Source: Opitutaceae bacterium (lineage in GTDB: Bacteria; Verrucomicrobiota; Verrucomicrobiia; Opitutales; Opitutaceae). From it: 64,000 nt of DNA. Where the stretch lies: assembly GCA_028688225.1 (NCBI GenBank), contig JAQTYQ010000014.1, forward strand, positions 1-64,000, in the 5' to 3' direction. The notes under the pieces were generated by a model, which was given only the letters and a program-made list of their open reading frames with translations, made no database searches and had not been told where the DNA came from. Positions 26,366 through 35,214 of this stretch are shown piece after piece. Numbering within the stretch: the first letter of the stretch is position 1; each line of letters opens with the position of its first letter. The translations under genes and the position numbers were made by a program.

Positions 26366-29300
26366 TCATTTCAACGGCCAGCCGCCGGCGGTCGCGATGG
26401 CGGCGTCGATGTCGCGCATGAGCCGCGTGGTCTCGGCGAGCGCGGCGACGATCTGCGGATAGAGCCGGCGCTCGTCGATGGAAAGCTGCCGGCCGCGGCG
26501 ATCCTTCAGCCACTTCTCACAGACCTGATAGCCGCCGATGCGGAAGGCCCACGCCTCAGGCGTCACCCCTTCAAACCACTGCTCGGCGTTGATCCGCATC
26601 CGGCCCGGCTCGCTTCCGCGCGGCGGGAGATAGGTGACTTCCTGCACTTCGTCGCTGCCCTTATTGGGATAACTGACATGCAGCGCGCCCTTCGCCTTGA
26701 GAAGGTGAAGATCGACGAGGTCTTTGCCGAAACCACAGAGCTGGCGGAAGAGCTTTGCGTTGCTGGTCAGCGGTAGGCGCGGGTAATCGGTGCGAAGAAA
26801 CTCCGCGTAGCGCACGCGGTAGCCCGGGGCGTGAAAGACCGAGTAGGCGTAGTGCAGCACGTCTTCGGGGCCGAAGGTCCTTCTCCGGTCGCCGCCGCCG
26901 GCCGGGACAAACTTCAATTCCAGCCGGGTGGAGAACTCTTCAACAAATTTCGGCGCGAGGTTCGGTTTGGGGCCATCGTCTTCCTCGACGATGAGCTCGT
27001 CGGGCTTCTTCTCCTCGGGATAAAGATAGAGCGGGAGGCAACTCGCGTTGTCGAAAGGCGAGACCGCATCCTTGTCGATCAGCGTGTTGGCAACGAAGAA
27101 GCTGTCGACGTTGCCGCGCCGGGCGTTGCGGATGGTCAGCAGCGCAATGTTGTGCGCCGCGAGCATATGGCGCGAAAGTGAGTGGCGCGGGCGGCCCATC
27201 AATCCGAGCGCGTTTCCGGTATAGAACGTCCAACGCAAGTCGAAAGGCCGATAGAGAACACGCGCAAATTGACCTTTGGATTTTGCGAGATCGGCCTTCG
27301 CCCACTTCACCGACCACGCATCGCCATCGGGCGGCAAATCGTAACGAGCAATGATTTCCACCGCCGGGTGCTCGCGCACGAACTTCACCGTGGCACGCGC
27401 TGTGTCCTCACTGAAATGGTAGAGCAACGAATCGCGCTTGGTTTGGATGCCGGTGTTCCGCTCGGGGAAAATGTCCGCGAGGCTCCAGCAGGCCTTGTAT
27501 TCCTCCTCATGAGCGCCGTCCTTCGGCACGAACCAGAAATTGGGCGCCCGGGGCCGGAGCCGTTTCCACTTGGTGTTCGCGAGATCGTGGCCGTCGAGCC
27601 AGGCGTATTTGTCCTTCCGCCGTCCCCAGAGGTCGTGGTGATAAAGCGCGGCCAGCGCCCCGGACTGCCGGGGCTTCTTCGGGTCGGCGGGGAGCTTCAC
27701 GAACAGCGCCAGTGCGACGCCGACGGTGATGTCGAAGACGTTCTCGTCCTTCGAGCCGTCGGGGGCGGTCTCCTGCTTTTTCAGGCTGCCGTGGAGGTTG
27801 ACGATGTGGATTTCGTCGAACGCCTGCAGCAGGGCCTCGCGCATGCGGCGGTGCGTCAGGCCGTCGAGATAGACGTTGTTGGTGATGTAGGCGACGATCC
27901 CGGCGCCGGTCTGCTCAATGCGCCACTGCGCCCAGCGGATGAACTTGATGAAGTCGTCGTCGAGGTTGAGCTTCTTCTCCTTGAGCCCGCGTTTGTAATC
28001 GTCGAGTAGCCCGCGAATCCACTCGCCGCGGTTGAGCCGCCCGAAGTTGGAGTACGGAGGGTTGCCCAGCACGACCAGGACGGGGAGCTTGGCTTTGACG
28101 GCGGCGGCCGCCTCGGCCTCGCGGCTGATGGACTCGGCCGGGCCGATGAGCTGCTGGAGCTTGTGGCCGGCGTCGTCGAGCGTGTTGGTGAGGTAGATGT
28201 TGAGCCGCTCGCCGGGCTGGAACTCGTAGGTCCACTGATCGCGCCAGAGTTGATCAAGGTCGCGCGCGGCCAGCTCGAGCCCGAGCTTGAAATGGGCGAC
28301 GGCGTAGGGCGCCATCAGCAGCTCGAACCCGAAGAGGCGCGGCAGCAGATCGCGCTGCACATAACCCGGCCACTGGCCGGCATCGTTGCGGGCGATGAAC
28401 TGGTCGCGGATCAAACGGATGACGGCGTAGAGAAAGGTGGCCGTGCCGGCGGCCGGATCGAGCAGGAGCACGCGGTGTGGCGCATCCTTGTCGGCCGACA
28501 CCCGCGAGGCGTCGGCCACGCCCTCCTTGAGGGCGAAGCGGTCCTTCAGCAGCCGGTCGACCGAGCGGACGAGCCAGCCGACCACCGGCTCGGGCGTGTA
28601 GTAGACGCCACGCATCTCCTTCAGCTTCGGGTCGTACGCGCCGAGGAAGGTCTCGTAGAAATGCAGCATGGGATCGGCGCGACCGCCCCGGCGGCCGAAG
28701 TTCTCCAGCAGCGCGTAGATGTCGGTGAGATCGAGCGTCTGCACGAGGTCGGCGACAAAAGGAGAAAAAGGCTCCTCGCTCATCCGCGGGCCGGTGATGA
28801 GGTAGAAGAAATCGTGGAGGAAGGGATTGGTGCGCGGGATGCGCTTCTGCGCCTCCGCCATGTCGAAGCTGTTGCCGCCGCCCATGATGCGCGCGGAGAA
28901 AAGGCCGTAGGCGAGCGTCTGCGCAAACATGTCGGCGAAGTCGGCAGGCTGGAGATCGGGCAGCAATGTTTGCTCAAAGGCCTTGTGCCAGCTCCGGAGC
29001 AAGGGAGACGCCCGGCCTGATTCGAATTCGTCGACAATCAAGTCGCGAACCAGGTGGGTAATGCGCGCCATCCGGCGGGCGAGTTCCTCCGGGTGGTTGA
29101 TTCCCTGCGGGGCATGGCCGACAAAGTCGCTCAGCAGCGCGAGGGCGGTGGAATGGTCGGCGGAATCGACGGCCAGTTTTCCCGAGGCGAGCAGCCGCGC
29201 GAGGCGGGCGGTGGCGCGTTTCTCACCGTCGACATACCAGCGCAGCTCGAGGTAGTCGGTGAGCAGGAGATTGGACAGTGACCGGCGGTAGCGCCTGAGC

Positions 29301-29575
29301 TGCTCGGACTGCTCGGCCTCGTCGAGCGAGACGCCGATGTCCTTGGCTTCGATATAGCCAAGGGTCAGATCGGCCTTGAACGTAGTGACGATGAAGTCGG
29401 GCGCGCCGGCCGCGGAGCGCTTGGGCTCGTTGGTCGTCAACGCCTTTGGCGCCACGTCGAGCATTAGCCCGATGAAAAACGGCCGATAGGTGTGCTCAGT
29501 GGCATCGCCGCGCAGCCGGGCGCGTTCGACCTCGCGCAAGTAGGCATCGATCGCAGCCGTTGGGTTGGTCGGCAT
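26366..29575 (-). CDS. Single-chain restriction-modification enzyme, type IIG / ISP-like
   Basis: A 1069-aa enzyme. Residues 1-110 form a PD-(D/E)xK-like nuclease domain (APDFIVT with D60; GYIEAKDIG with E76 and K78). A helical region follows. The N6-adenine methylase has motif I DPAAGTATF (373-381) and motif IV NPPY (505-508). The C-terminal part (DVLHYAYSVFHAPGYRVRYAEF, RQLCGFGKDLVDLHLL) resembles the target-recognition domain of type ISP enzymes. There is no helicase domain, so cleavage should not need translocation. It would methylate and cut the same asymmetric site. The ATG lies after a strong Shine-Dalgarno buried in a hairpin. No separate methylase or specificity gene. Confidence 0.85.
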   Translation of the reverse strand: MPTNPTAAIDAYLREVERARLRGDATEHTYRPFFIGLMLDVAPKALTTNEPKRSAAGAPDFIVTTFKADLTLGYIEAKDIGVSLDEAEQSEQLRRYRRSLSNLLLTDYLELRWYVDGEKRATARLARLLASGKLAVDSADHSTALALLSDFVGHAPQGINHPEELARRMARITHLVRDLIVDEFESGRASPLLRSWHKAFEQTLLPDLQPADFADMFAQTLAYGLFSARIMGGGNSFDMAEAQKRIPRTNPFLHDFFYLITGPRMSEEPFSPFVADLVQTLDLTDIYALLENFGRRGGRADPMLHFYETFLGAYDPKLKEMRGVYYTPEPVVGWLVRSVDRLLKDRFALKEGVADASRVSADKDAPHRVLLLDPAAGTATFLYAVIRLIRDQFIARNDAGQWPGYVQRDLLPRLFGFELLMAPYAVAHFKLGLELAARDLDQLWRDQWTYEFQPGERLNIYLTNTLDDAGHKLQQLIGPAESISREAEAAAAVKAKLPVLVVLGNPPYSNFGRLNRGEWIRGLLDDYKRGLKEKKLNLDDDFIKFIRWAQWRIEQTGAGIVAYITNNVYLDGLTHRRMREALLQAFDEIHIVNLHGSLKKQETAPDGSKDENVFDITVGVALALFVKLPADPKKPRQSGALAALYHHDLWGRRKDKYAWLDGHDLANTKWKRLRPRAPNFWFVPKDGAHEEEYKACWSLADIFPERNTGIQTKRDSLLYHFSEDTARATVKFVREHPAVEIIARYDLPPDGDAWSVKWAKADLAKSKGQFARVLYRPFDLRWTFYTGNALGLMGRPRHSLSRHMLAAHNIALLTIRNARRGNVDSFFVANTLIDKDAVSPFDNASCLPLYLYPEEKKPDELIVEEDDGPKPNLAPKFVEEFSTRLELKFVPAGGGDRRRTFGPEDVLHYAYSVFHAPGYRVRYAEFLRTDYPRLPLTSNAKLFRQLCGFGKDLVDLHLLKAKGALHVSYPNKGSDEVQEVTYLPPRGSEPGRMRINAEQWFEGVTPEAWAFRIGGYQVCEKWLKDRRGRQLSIDERRLYPQIVAALAETTRLMRDIDAAIATAGGWPLK

Positions 29576-29592
29576 AGGAGGTGGTACCTCCT
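29576..29592 (-). promoter_or_regulatory. Hairpin sequestering the Shine-Dalgarno of the restriction-modification gene
   Basis: On the mRNA strand AGGAGGT-ACC-ACCTCCT is a perfect 7-bp stem with a 3-nt loop. Its left arm is the Shine-Dalgarno (AAAGGAGGT) and its right arm is an exact anti-Shine-Dalgarno ending at the base before the ATG. Folding would hide the ribosome site. Confidence 0.7.
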
Positions 29593-29686
29593 TTGTAGGT
29601 CTTGGAATCTTCAAAGCAACTCCTAGTTCGATCACGGCAGGCCAGGGACTTGAATTTCCCGCTTCGGCGGCCAATGTGCTTGTCCC

Positions 29687-30490
29687 ATGCTGTTCTCCGC
29701 CGATCACTGCATCGCCATCCTCGACGCGGTCCGCAGCCGCCAGCCGCTGGTGCACAACATCACCAATTACGTGGTGATGAACAACACGGCCAACGCCCTC
29801 CTCGCGCTCGGCGCCTCGCCCGCCATGGTCCATGCGATCGAGGAGGTCGAGGAATTCGTCGCTCTCTCCCAGGCGCTGGTGATCAACATCGGCACACTCT
29901 CCAAACCCTGGATCAAGGCCATGGACAAAGCCGCCGGCGCCGCCAATGCCCGCGGGATTCCGTGGGTGCTCGATCCCGTCGGCGCCGGCGCCACGGCGCT
30001 GCGTACCGATACCTCGGCCGACCTCGCCCGGCTCCACCCCGCCTGCATCCGCGGCAACGCCAGCGAAATCATGGTGCTCGCCGGCGCCACCGCCGAGAAG
30101 ACCAAGGGCGTCGACTCCTCGCACGGCTCGGCGGACGCCCTCGCCCCCGCGCGACAGCTCGCCAAAGCCACCGGCGCCATCGTGGCCGTGACCGGCGCCA
30201 CCGACTACGTCACCGACGGCACCCGGCTCATCGGCCTGGCCAACGGCCATCCGCTGATGGCGAAAGTCACCGGCCTCGGCTGCACGGCCACCGCGCTGGT
30301 CGGGGCGGCGCTCGCCGTCGAGAAGGACCGTCTCGCCGCCGTCGCCGCCGGCTTGAGCTTCCTCGCCATCGCCGGGGAGATCGCCGCCGAGAAAAGTCCC
30401 GGCCCCGGCTCGCTTCAGCTCCATCTCCTCGACGCCCTGCATCTGCTCGACGCGCCGACGATCCGGCGCCGGCTCAAGGTCGTGGCATGA
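29687..30490 (+). CDS. thiM: Hydroxyethylthiazole kinase
   Basis: A 267-aa ribokinase-like kinase that phosphorylates 4-methyl-5-(2-hydroxyethyl)thiazole in thiamine salvage. Motifs: LVHNITNYVVMNNTANALLALGASP, WVLDPVGAGAT, IRGNASEI, and the catalytic GLGCTATAL near the C-terminus. Length is normal. Its TGA overlaps the thiE ATG (ATGA). No TPP riboswitch signature is visible upstream. Confidence 0.96.
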   Translation: MLFSADHCIAILDAVRSRQPLVHNITNYVVMNNTANALLALGASPAMVHAIEEVEEFVALSQALVINIGTLSKPWIKAMDKAAGAANARGIPWVLDPVGAGATALRTDTSADLARLHPACIRGNASEIMVLAGATAEKTKGVDSSHGSADALAPARQLAKATGAIVAVTGATDYVTDGTRLIGLANGHPLMAKVTGLGCTATALVGAALAVEKDRLAAVAAGLSFLAIAGEIAAEKSPGPGSLQLHLLDALHLLDAPTIRRRLKVVA

Positions 30491-31146
30491 GCGCCCGGTT
30501 CAATCTCTCGCTTTACCTCGTCACCGACCCGGAGATGACGGCGCGCCGTGGTCTCGTGGAAACCGTGGCCGCGGCCCTCGAGGGGGGCGTAACCATGGTG
30601 CAGTTGCGCCACAAGGACGGGCCGGCCCGGGCGATGGTCGAGGCCGGCCGGGCGCTGCACGCGTTGCTCGCGCGGCGCGGGATTCCGCTCATCATCAACG
30701 ATCGCGTCGACGTGGCCCATGCCGTCGGCGCCGAGGGGGTGCACGTGGGCCAGGACGACCTGCCGCCCGCCGCGGCGCGGGCCATCCTCGGACCTCGGGC
30801 CATCATCGGATTGACGGTCTCCGGCGAGCCGCAACTCGCCACCATCGACGCGTCGGTCGATTACGTGGGCCTGAGTCCGGTCTTTCCGACCGCCACCAAG
30901 ACCGACACCGCGCCCGCTCTGGGCGAGGCGGAGTTCGCCGCCCTCCGCCGCCGGATCCGCCTGCCGGTCGTCGCCATCGGCGGCATCACGGCGGCCAATG
31001 CGGCGCGCGTCATCGCCGCCGGCGCCGACGGCATCGCGGTGGTGTCGGCCATCTGCGCCGCGTCCGACCCCCGCGCCGCCGCCCAAGCCCTGCGGGCCGT
31101 GGTGGACCCGGCGCTGAAAGCACGCTCCGTCTCTCACCTATCATAA
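30487..31146 (+). CDS. thiE: Thiamine-phosphate synthase
   Basis: A 219-aa TIM-barrel enzyme joining HMP-pyrophosphate and thiazole phosphate into thiamine phosphate. Motifs: LYLVTDPEM, GGVTMVQLRHKD, PLIINDRVDVAHAVGAEGVHVGQDDLP, YVGLSPVFPTATKTD, and VVAIGGITAANAARVIAAGADGIAVVSAI. The start overlaps thiM by 4 nt, so the pair is one operon. ThDP is needed by the E1 enzyme earlier in the window, but the two are not linked. Confidence 0.96.
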   Translation: MSARFNLSLYLVTDPEMTARRGLVETVAAALEGGVTMVQLRHKDGPARAMVEAGRALHALLARRGIPLIINDRVDVAHAVGAEGVHVGQDDLPPAAARAILGPRAIIGLTVSGEPQLATIDASVDYVGLSPVFPTATKTDTAPALGEAEFAALRRRIRLPVVAIGGITAANAARVIAAGADGIAVVSAICAASDPRAAAQALRAVVDPALKARSVSHLS

Positions 31147-31148
31147 TC

Positions 31149-31270
31149 TTGCCCACGGCGACTTTTGTGCTTTCGACCGGCTGCTGCGGCACGCAATGGC
31201 TTGCCCACGCATTTGCCGGAAGCTTGACCAGCGACCCCGCGCCAAGCACGAACCGCTGCATAACGGCTGA
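31149..31270 (+). pseudogene. Remnant of a sulfotransferase N-terminus
   Basis: One frame reads TFVLSTGCCGTQWLAHAFAG, which matches the PAPS-binding P-loop of sulfotransferases (usually STGRCGTQW). A second frame then reads KHEPLHNG before a stop, as expected a few residues later in such proteins. The two halves need a frameshift to join, and the rest of the gene is missing. It abuts thiE and the methyltransferase-like gene. Confidence 0.5.
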
Positions 31271-31293
31271 CCGCCAAGGGCCGGCTCACCCCT

Positions 31294-32352
31294 GTGAATG
31301 ATTCGCGTGACAGATTTGGCCGATGGATCGACTGCCTGCTCGATCCGTCCCGCTCGCCGGGCGATCAGCGGCAGGCCGCGCAGGAGTGGTGTGAATGGGG
31401 TCTTGATCTGCTTGGGGTGGACGAAAACGAACTGGCGACCCGCCCGGACGCCTTCTCAGCGGACTGCAGGCTGCCGATTGGGAAAGCGATCTCGCCCCTC
31501 GGGGCGGCGCGCTGCGTGCGGGAGTACCGGCGCACGGCGGTGTTTCTCCAGGCGATGGATGCGGCGTTGCGGTGCGCGCGGAAACGGTTTCCGGGCGAAC
31601 GGATTCACGTGCTTGAAGCCGGCTGCGGACCGCTGGCGCCGCTGGCCCTGCCCTTCGCATTGCGGTACCCGCCGGACGAGGTGATCTTCAGCCTGCTCGA
31701 CCTGCATCCGATCGCGATCGAGGGTACGAGACGCATGGCCCGGGAGTTGGGTGTGCGCGAGTCGGTCCGGGGCTATCTGGCGGCCGACGCCACGACCATC
31801 CAGTTCTCCGAACCGGACCGGCCGCATGTGATTGCGTGCGAAGTGCTGCTCCGCGCCCTAAAATCCGAGCCCCAGGTCGCGGCGACGCGGAATCTCGCGC
31901 CGCAATTGCGCCGCGGCGGAATCTTTCTGCCCGAACGAATCGATGTGGATGCGGGCCTGTTCGACCAGGCGAAATGGACCCGCGCTCTGACCAGCCCGAT
32001 GAAAGAGGGGGAGGAAGGCTTGTCCCCCATTCAGGAATTGGGCCGGGTGTTCGGCCTCGACGCGTCCGCGGTGAATGAACTGCAGCCTCGCGGTGCCGGA
32101 CGTTTTGCCGCGACTGCGGTGAACGTGCCCCCCCACGACCCTGAGCGGACTCCATTGCATCTATTCACGCGCATCCGGGTCTTCGGTGATCATCGGCTCG
32201 GCGATTTCGACAGCAGCCTCAACCTCCCGGAAAGGGTGAAGTATCCCGCGGCGCTGGCGGTCAAAGGAGGACTCGTCGAGTTCTATTATGAGGTCTCGGC
32301 CGATCCGGGGCTGCGGCTTGTCGGCTTGACCGCGTCCGGGTCCAATCGCTGA
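31294..32352 (+). CDS. SAM-dependent methyltransferase-like protein at the lasso locus edge
   Basis: A 352-aa protein starting with GTG. The centre has a methyltransferase-like motif I (HVLEAGCGPLAPLALPFAL), an acidic post-I strand (FSLLDLHPIAIEG), and a region (IACEVLLRAL ... LRRGGIFLPERIDV) resembling the double-Glu/THW region of protein arginine methyltransferases. Catalytic residues are not certain. It is rightward and next to the kinase-sulfotransferase genes, with a 180-bp repeat-bounded gap between. It could methylate a peptide or protein, perhaps in the lasso pathway; that is inference. It may instead be unrelated. Confidence 0.55.
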   Translation: MNDSRDRFGRWIDCLLDPSRSPGDQRQAAQEWCEWGLDLLGVDENELATRPDAFSADCRLPIGKAISPLGAARCVREYRRTAVFLQAMDAALRCARKRFPGERIHVLEAGCGPLAPLALPFALRYPPDEVIFSLLDLHPIAIEGTRRMARELGVRESVRGYLAADATTIQFSEPDRPHVIACEVLLRALKSEPQVAATRNLAPQLRRGGIFLPERIDVDAGLFDQAKWTRALTSPMKEGEEGLSPIQELGRVFGLDASAVNELQPRGAGRFAATAVNVPPHDPERTPLHLFTRIRVFGDHRLGDFDSSLNLPERVKYPAALAVKGGLVEFYYEVSADPGLRLVGLTASGSNR

Positions 32353-32370
32353 TCCGGGTCCAGGAACGAT

Positions 32371-32549
32371 TTTACCACAAGGACACGAAGCGCACAGCGC
32401 GGCGGAGCCGCAACCAAAACCGTTCGCTCCGCGCTCGCACTTACTGGTTATCGCACCAGCCACTCTCAGCGCGCTCGCGGCCGCGGGAAGCTCGCTCCGA
32501 GCATCCCGATCCGCCTTCCCGTTGTGTCCTTTGTGCCTTCGTGGTGAAA
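32371..32549. repeat. MITE-like element with TTTxACCAC terminal inverted repeats
   Basis: The left end TTTACCACAAGGACACGAAG and the right end TTTCACCACGAAGGCACAAA (opposite strand) are similar over about 25 bp and enclose about 130 bp with no gene. It lies between the methyltransferase-like gene and the kinase gene. Confidence 0.5.
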
Positions 32550-32623
32550 GCAACTCGAACAGCGAGAAATCGGCGTTTCCCGGTCTTGACGCATTGACTC
32601 ACCGTGTGCCGTATTGCAGCCGA

Positions 32624-33556
32624 ATGAGTACCCCCGCCGACGGAGATGACGTTCCGCGGTCGTTGCACCGTGCCTTCGGACTGACGATCCGCTCATGCCT
32701 GCTGTTGCCGGAATTGCTGCCAGCCCCCGCCGGCGCCGAGCCCGAGGTGGAGATCGTCTATGGAAGCGTGCCGAAGGAACTGCCCGACGCGATCGCCCGG
32801 GGCGTGCGCTTCCAGGTGGCAGCCGACAAGCTGCTGCTCCAGGTGGATGGCATCGCGCGTTATCTGGTAAGCGATGGACGGACCATCACGATCGATCGCG
32901 ATCCGGCCGCAGACGACGACGACATCAAGATCTTTCTGTTGGGCTCGGTTTTCGGCGCGTTGATGCATCAGCGGGGCGATCTCGTGCTCCACGGAAGCGC
33001 CATCGAATGGGACGGGCGGTGCGTCGTGTTCATGGGCGCCTCCGGCGTGGGCAAATCGACGCTGGCCTCCGCCCTTCGCCAGAAGGGGCATGCCATCCTG
33101 ACCGACGATCTGTGTGTGGTGCGTCCGGGGGATGACGGAACGATGTACGCGCATCCTGGATTTCCCCAGACCAAGCTCTGGCTCGATTCGCTCAAGCAGC
33201 TCGATATTTCGGCCAAGGGGCTGCGACGCATTCGCACCAAGCTCGAAAAGCGGGCGGTATCGCTGGGGGATCAATTTGTGACCCGACCGTTGGCGATGAA
33301 GAAACTTTACATGCTCCGACCGCACAATCGGGAGGAATTCACTCTCACCGTGCTGCAGGGGCCGGAGAAGTTCGCGGCCCTCAAGAGAAACACCTATCGA
33401 TTCGGGTTTTTGGCGGATATCGAGGGGAAGGCGGGACACTTCCAGCACGCGTTGCGGCTGGCACAACAGGTGCCGGTGGCGGCTGTGCAGCGCCCTTCCG
33501 GGAGCTTCCAGATCGGGAAGCTGGTCACGCTGATCGAAACCGATCTTGGCATATGA
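32624..33556 (+). CDS. HprK-like serine kinase, lasso-peptide tailoring (K)
   Basis: A 310-aa protein of the HPr kinase/phosphorylase C-terminal fold. The Walker A FMGASGVGKST is at about 137-146, preceded by DLVLHGSAIEWDG and followed by HAILTDDLCVV, the typical HprK-related order. The HPr-binding N-domain and the HprK signature are lacking, as in lasso-cluster kinases. Such kinases (paeninodin and relatives) phosphorylate the C-terminal Ser of the precursor peptide. The ATG at MSTPADG is chosen because upstream codons lie in repeat sequence. Its stop overlaps the sulfotransferase start (ATGA). Confidence 0.82.
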   Translation: MSTPADGDDVPRSLHRAFGLTIRSCLLLPELLPAPAGAEPEVEIVYGSVPKELPDAIARGVRFQVAADKLLLQVDGIARYLVSDGRTITIDRDPAADDDDIKIFLLGSVFGALMHQRGDLVLHGSAIEWDGRCVVFMGASGVGKSTLASALRQKGHAILTDDLCVVRPGDDGTMYAHPGFPQTKLWLDSLKQLDISAKGLRRIRTKLEKRAVSLGDQFVTRPLAMKKLYMLRPHNREEFTLTVLQGPEKFAALKRNTYRFGFLADIEGKAGHFQHALRLAQQVPVAAVQRPSGSFQIGKLVTLIETDLGI

Positions 33557-34416
33557 ATGGGATTGTCTGGCTGGCGTCCTACCCGAAGTCCGGCAACACC
33601 TGGTTCCGGACGTTCCTGACCAATTTCCTGAGAAACGGCGACGCACCGGCGGACATCAATAAGCTCGAAGGCGGCCCGATCGCCAGTGCGCGGCGGCCCT
33701 TCGACGAAGCGGTGGGTTACGACTCCGGCGAGATGACGCCTGATGAAATCGACCGGTTGAGACCCGAGGTCTACCTGTATCAGGCACGCGAGGCGAAGGA
33801 AACGATGTACTGCAAGGTGCATGACGCCTACACGGTTTTGCCCGACGGACGACCACTGATTCCACCTGAGTCGACCGCCTGCGTTCTTTATTTCATTCGC
33901 AACCCGCTCGACGTGGCCGTGTCGTTCGCCCACCACAGCGGGCACGATCGCTTCGACCGGACCATCCGGCAGATGGGCACGGCAGAGCATTCGTTCTGCG
34001 CGACCGACGCGACCGAAACTAATCAACTCCGGCAGAAGCTGCTCACTTGGAGCCAGCACGTTCTGAGTTGGGTGGATGCGCCCGCCATGCGCGTGACAGT
34101 GGTGCGTTATGAGGACATGAAGCTGCGACCGGAGGACACGTTTGGCTCGGCGGTGCGGTTCGTCGGCCTGCCGGCCGATCCGGCGCGGGTGAGAAAGGCG
34201 ATCGAGTTCAGCCGCTTCGAAGAGATGCGGAAACAGGAGGAGAAGGACGGCTTCGGCGAAAAGATGCCGCGCGCAAAGTCGTTTTTCCGAAAGGGCGAGA
34301 TTGGCTCATGGCGCGGGTCGCTCACGCCCGGACAGGCGGCGAAGATCATCGCCGATCACGGCGACGTGATGCGGCGCTTCGGGTATCTCGACGAGAAGGG
34401 CGACCCGGTGTATTGA
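33553..34416 (+). CDS. PAPS-dependent sulfotransferase in the lasso locus
   Basis: A 287-aa cytosolic-type sulfotransferase. The 5'-phosphosulfate loop WLASYPKSGNTWFRTF is at residues 6-21 and the 3'-phosphate region YFIRNPLDVAVSF at about 113-125. The late FFRKGEIGSWRG matches the conserved RKG-x-x-G-x-W motif. It transfers sulfate from PAPS to a hydroxyl or amine. It is translationally coupled to the kinase gene, so the acceptor may be the same peptide, for example a Ser, Thr or Tyr; this is inference. Small-molecule acceptors are not excluded. Confidence 0.85.
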   Translation: MNGIVWLASYPKSGNTWFRTFLTNFLRNGDAPADINKLEGGPIASARRPFDEAVGYDSGEMTPDEIDRLRPEVYLYQAREAKETMYCKVHDAYTVLPDGRPLIPPESTACVLYFIRNPLDVAVSFAHHSGHDRFDRTIRQMGTAEHSFCATDATETNQLRQKLLTWSQHVLSWVDAPAMRVTVVRYEDMKLRPEDTFGSAVRFVGLPADPARVRKAIEFSRFEEMRKQEEKDGFGEKMPRAKSFFRKGEIGSWRGSLTPGQAAKIIADHGDVMRRFGYLDEKGDPVY

Positions 34417-34876
34417 ACGAGGAGGAAACGACAGGCCACCCAGCGCGGCACGAACGCGACCGAAGAGCGGAGGGGGAGTCTCTTTACAGGAGCAAGCGAA
34501 GGAAACGAAGTTCGATCCGGAGTAGCGAGTGCGCTCGAATAATCCCAACAACCCAAACCGTTTTACAGGAGGTAACGGAGCAAACGGAGAAAATGGAGTC
34601 GAAGACTCCGAGACGATCCATTCACCGCGGATCACACGGATGGGCACGGATGAGAACCCAGCCTGCCCGCTACTCACTACTCTGGCCGCGGTTTCCCGGT
34701 TTCAGGGTTTCCTTTCTCCCGATTTTTCCGCCCCCCTCCGTTTTCGCCTGCAAAAAAGCAGGAGGGGATGATCGTCGCGAACAGACACGATCCGTGGAGA
34801 CAGTAGGACACGAATGTGCGGCGGGTGCGGAATTTTCGTGTCTTCCGGGCGCTTTCTGGTTTTTATTCATGCTATC
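34417..34876. other. Repeat-rich gap between the sulfotransferase and the RRE gene
   Basis: No convincing gene. It contains two direct TTTACAGGAG-type repeats (34481-34510 and 34561-34600), an ACCGCGGATCACACGGATGG-like segment near 34623, a CCTGC-A6-GCAGG hairpin near 34748, and an inverted GACACGAA/TTCGTGTC pair near 34808-34842. The gap splits the kinase-sulfotransferase pair from the B1-C-A genes. Confidence 0.55.
34561..34600. repeat. TTTTACAGGAGG...GGAGAAAATG repeat, intergenic copy
   Basis: TTTTACAGGAGGTAACGGAG, then CAAACGGAGAAAATGG. A close direct copy lies at 35215-35250 and supplies the start region of the lasso cyclase gene. Shorter or diverged members are at 34481 and, inverted, at 25530-25572. 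Confidence 0.6.
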
Positions 34877-35173
34877 ATGAGCCCTACAGCCGAGATTCCC
34901 CCGGCTGCCACCGTGGTCCGGAGCCCTGATCAAGTGTCGGGAGATTTGGACGGCAAGGTGGTGCTGCTGAGCATCGAAAACGGCACGTACTACAACATGA
35001 ACGAAGTCGGCAGCCGGATTTGGGCGCTGATCGAAAAGCCGGTGACAGTCGCCGCGCTGATCGAACAGCTCCTCGCAGAATTCGAGGTCGAGAAGTCGAC
35101 GTGTGAAAAAGAGGTGGCAGATTTTCTCGGGCAACTGCAGAAGGACCATCTGCTCAAAGTGGTCGAGACCTAG
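34877..35173 (+). CDS. Lasso-peptide RRE protein (B1, PqqD-like)
   Basis: A 98-aa PqqD-fold protein. The core VVLLSIENGTYYNMNEVGSRIWALIEKP followed by TVAALIEQLLAEFEVEK and VADFLGQLQKDHLL is the standard PqqD/RRE pattern. In lasso systems B1 binds the leader (YxxPxL-type motif) and delivers the precursor to the B2 protease and the cyclase. The ATG at MSPTAEI is preferred; a longer in-frame reading has no support. It precedes the cyclase by 73 nt. The partner B2 is 5.4 kb away, an unusual split. Confidence 0.88.
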   Translation: MSPTAEIPPAATVVRSPDQVSGDLDGKVVLLSIENGTYYNMNEVGSRIWALIEKPVTVAALIEQLLAEFEVEKSTCEKEVADFLGQLQKDHLLKVVET

Positions 35174-35214
35174 AAAGCCTTTGAAGAGGCGGCGCCACAA
35201 CCAATCCCGAATCA

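Noticed and set aside
29593-29686. TPP riboswitch upstream of thiM
   Set aside because: No CTGAGA-type or ACCTGATC-like consensus is present in the short gap.
29576-30442. N-terminal extension of the restriction enzyme frame opposite thiM
   Set aside because: The added residues are Gly/Arg-rich antisense of thiM; the ATG at 29575 has a strong Shine-Dalgarno and opens a recognisable nuclease domain.
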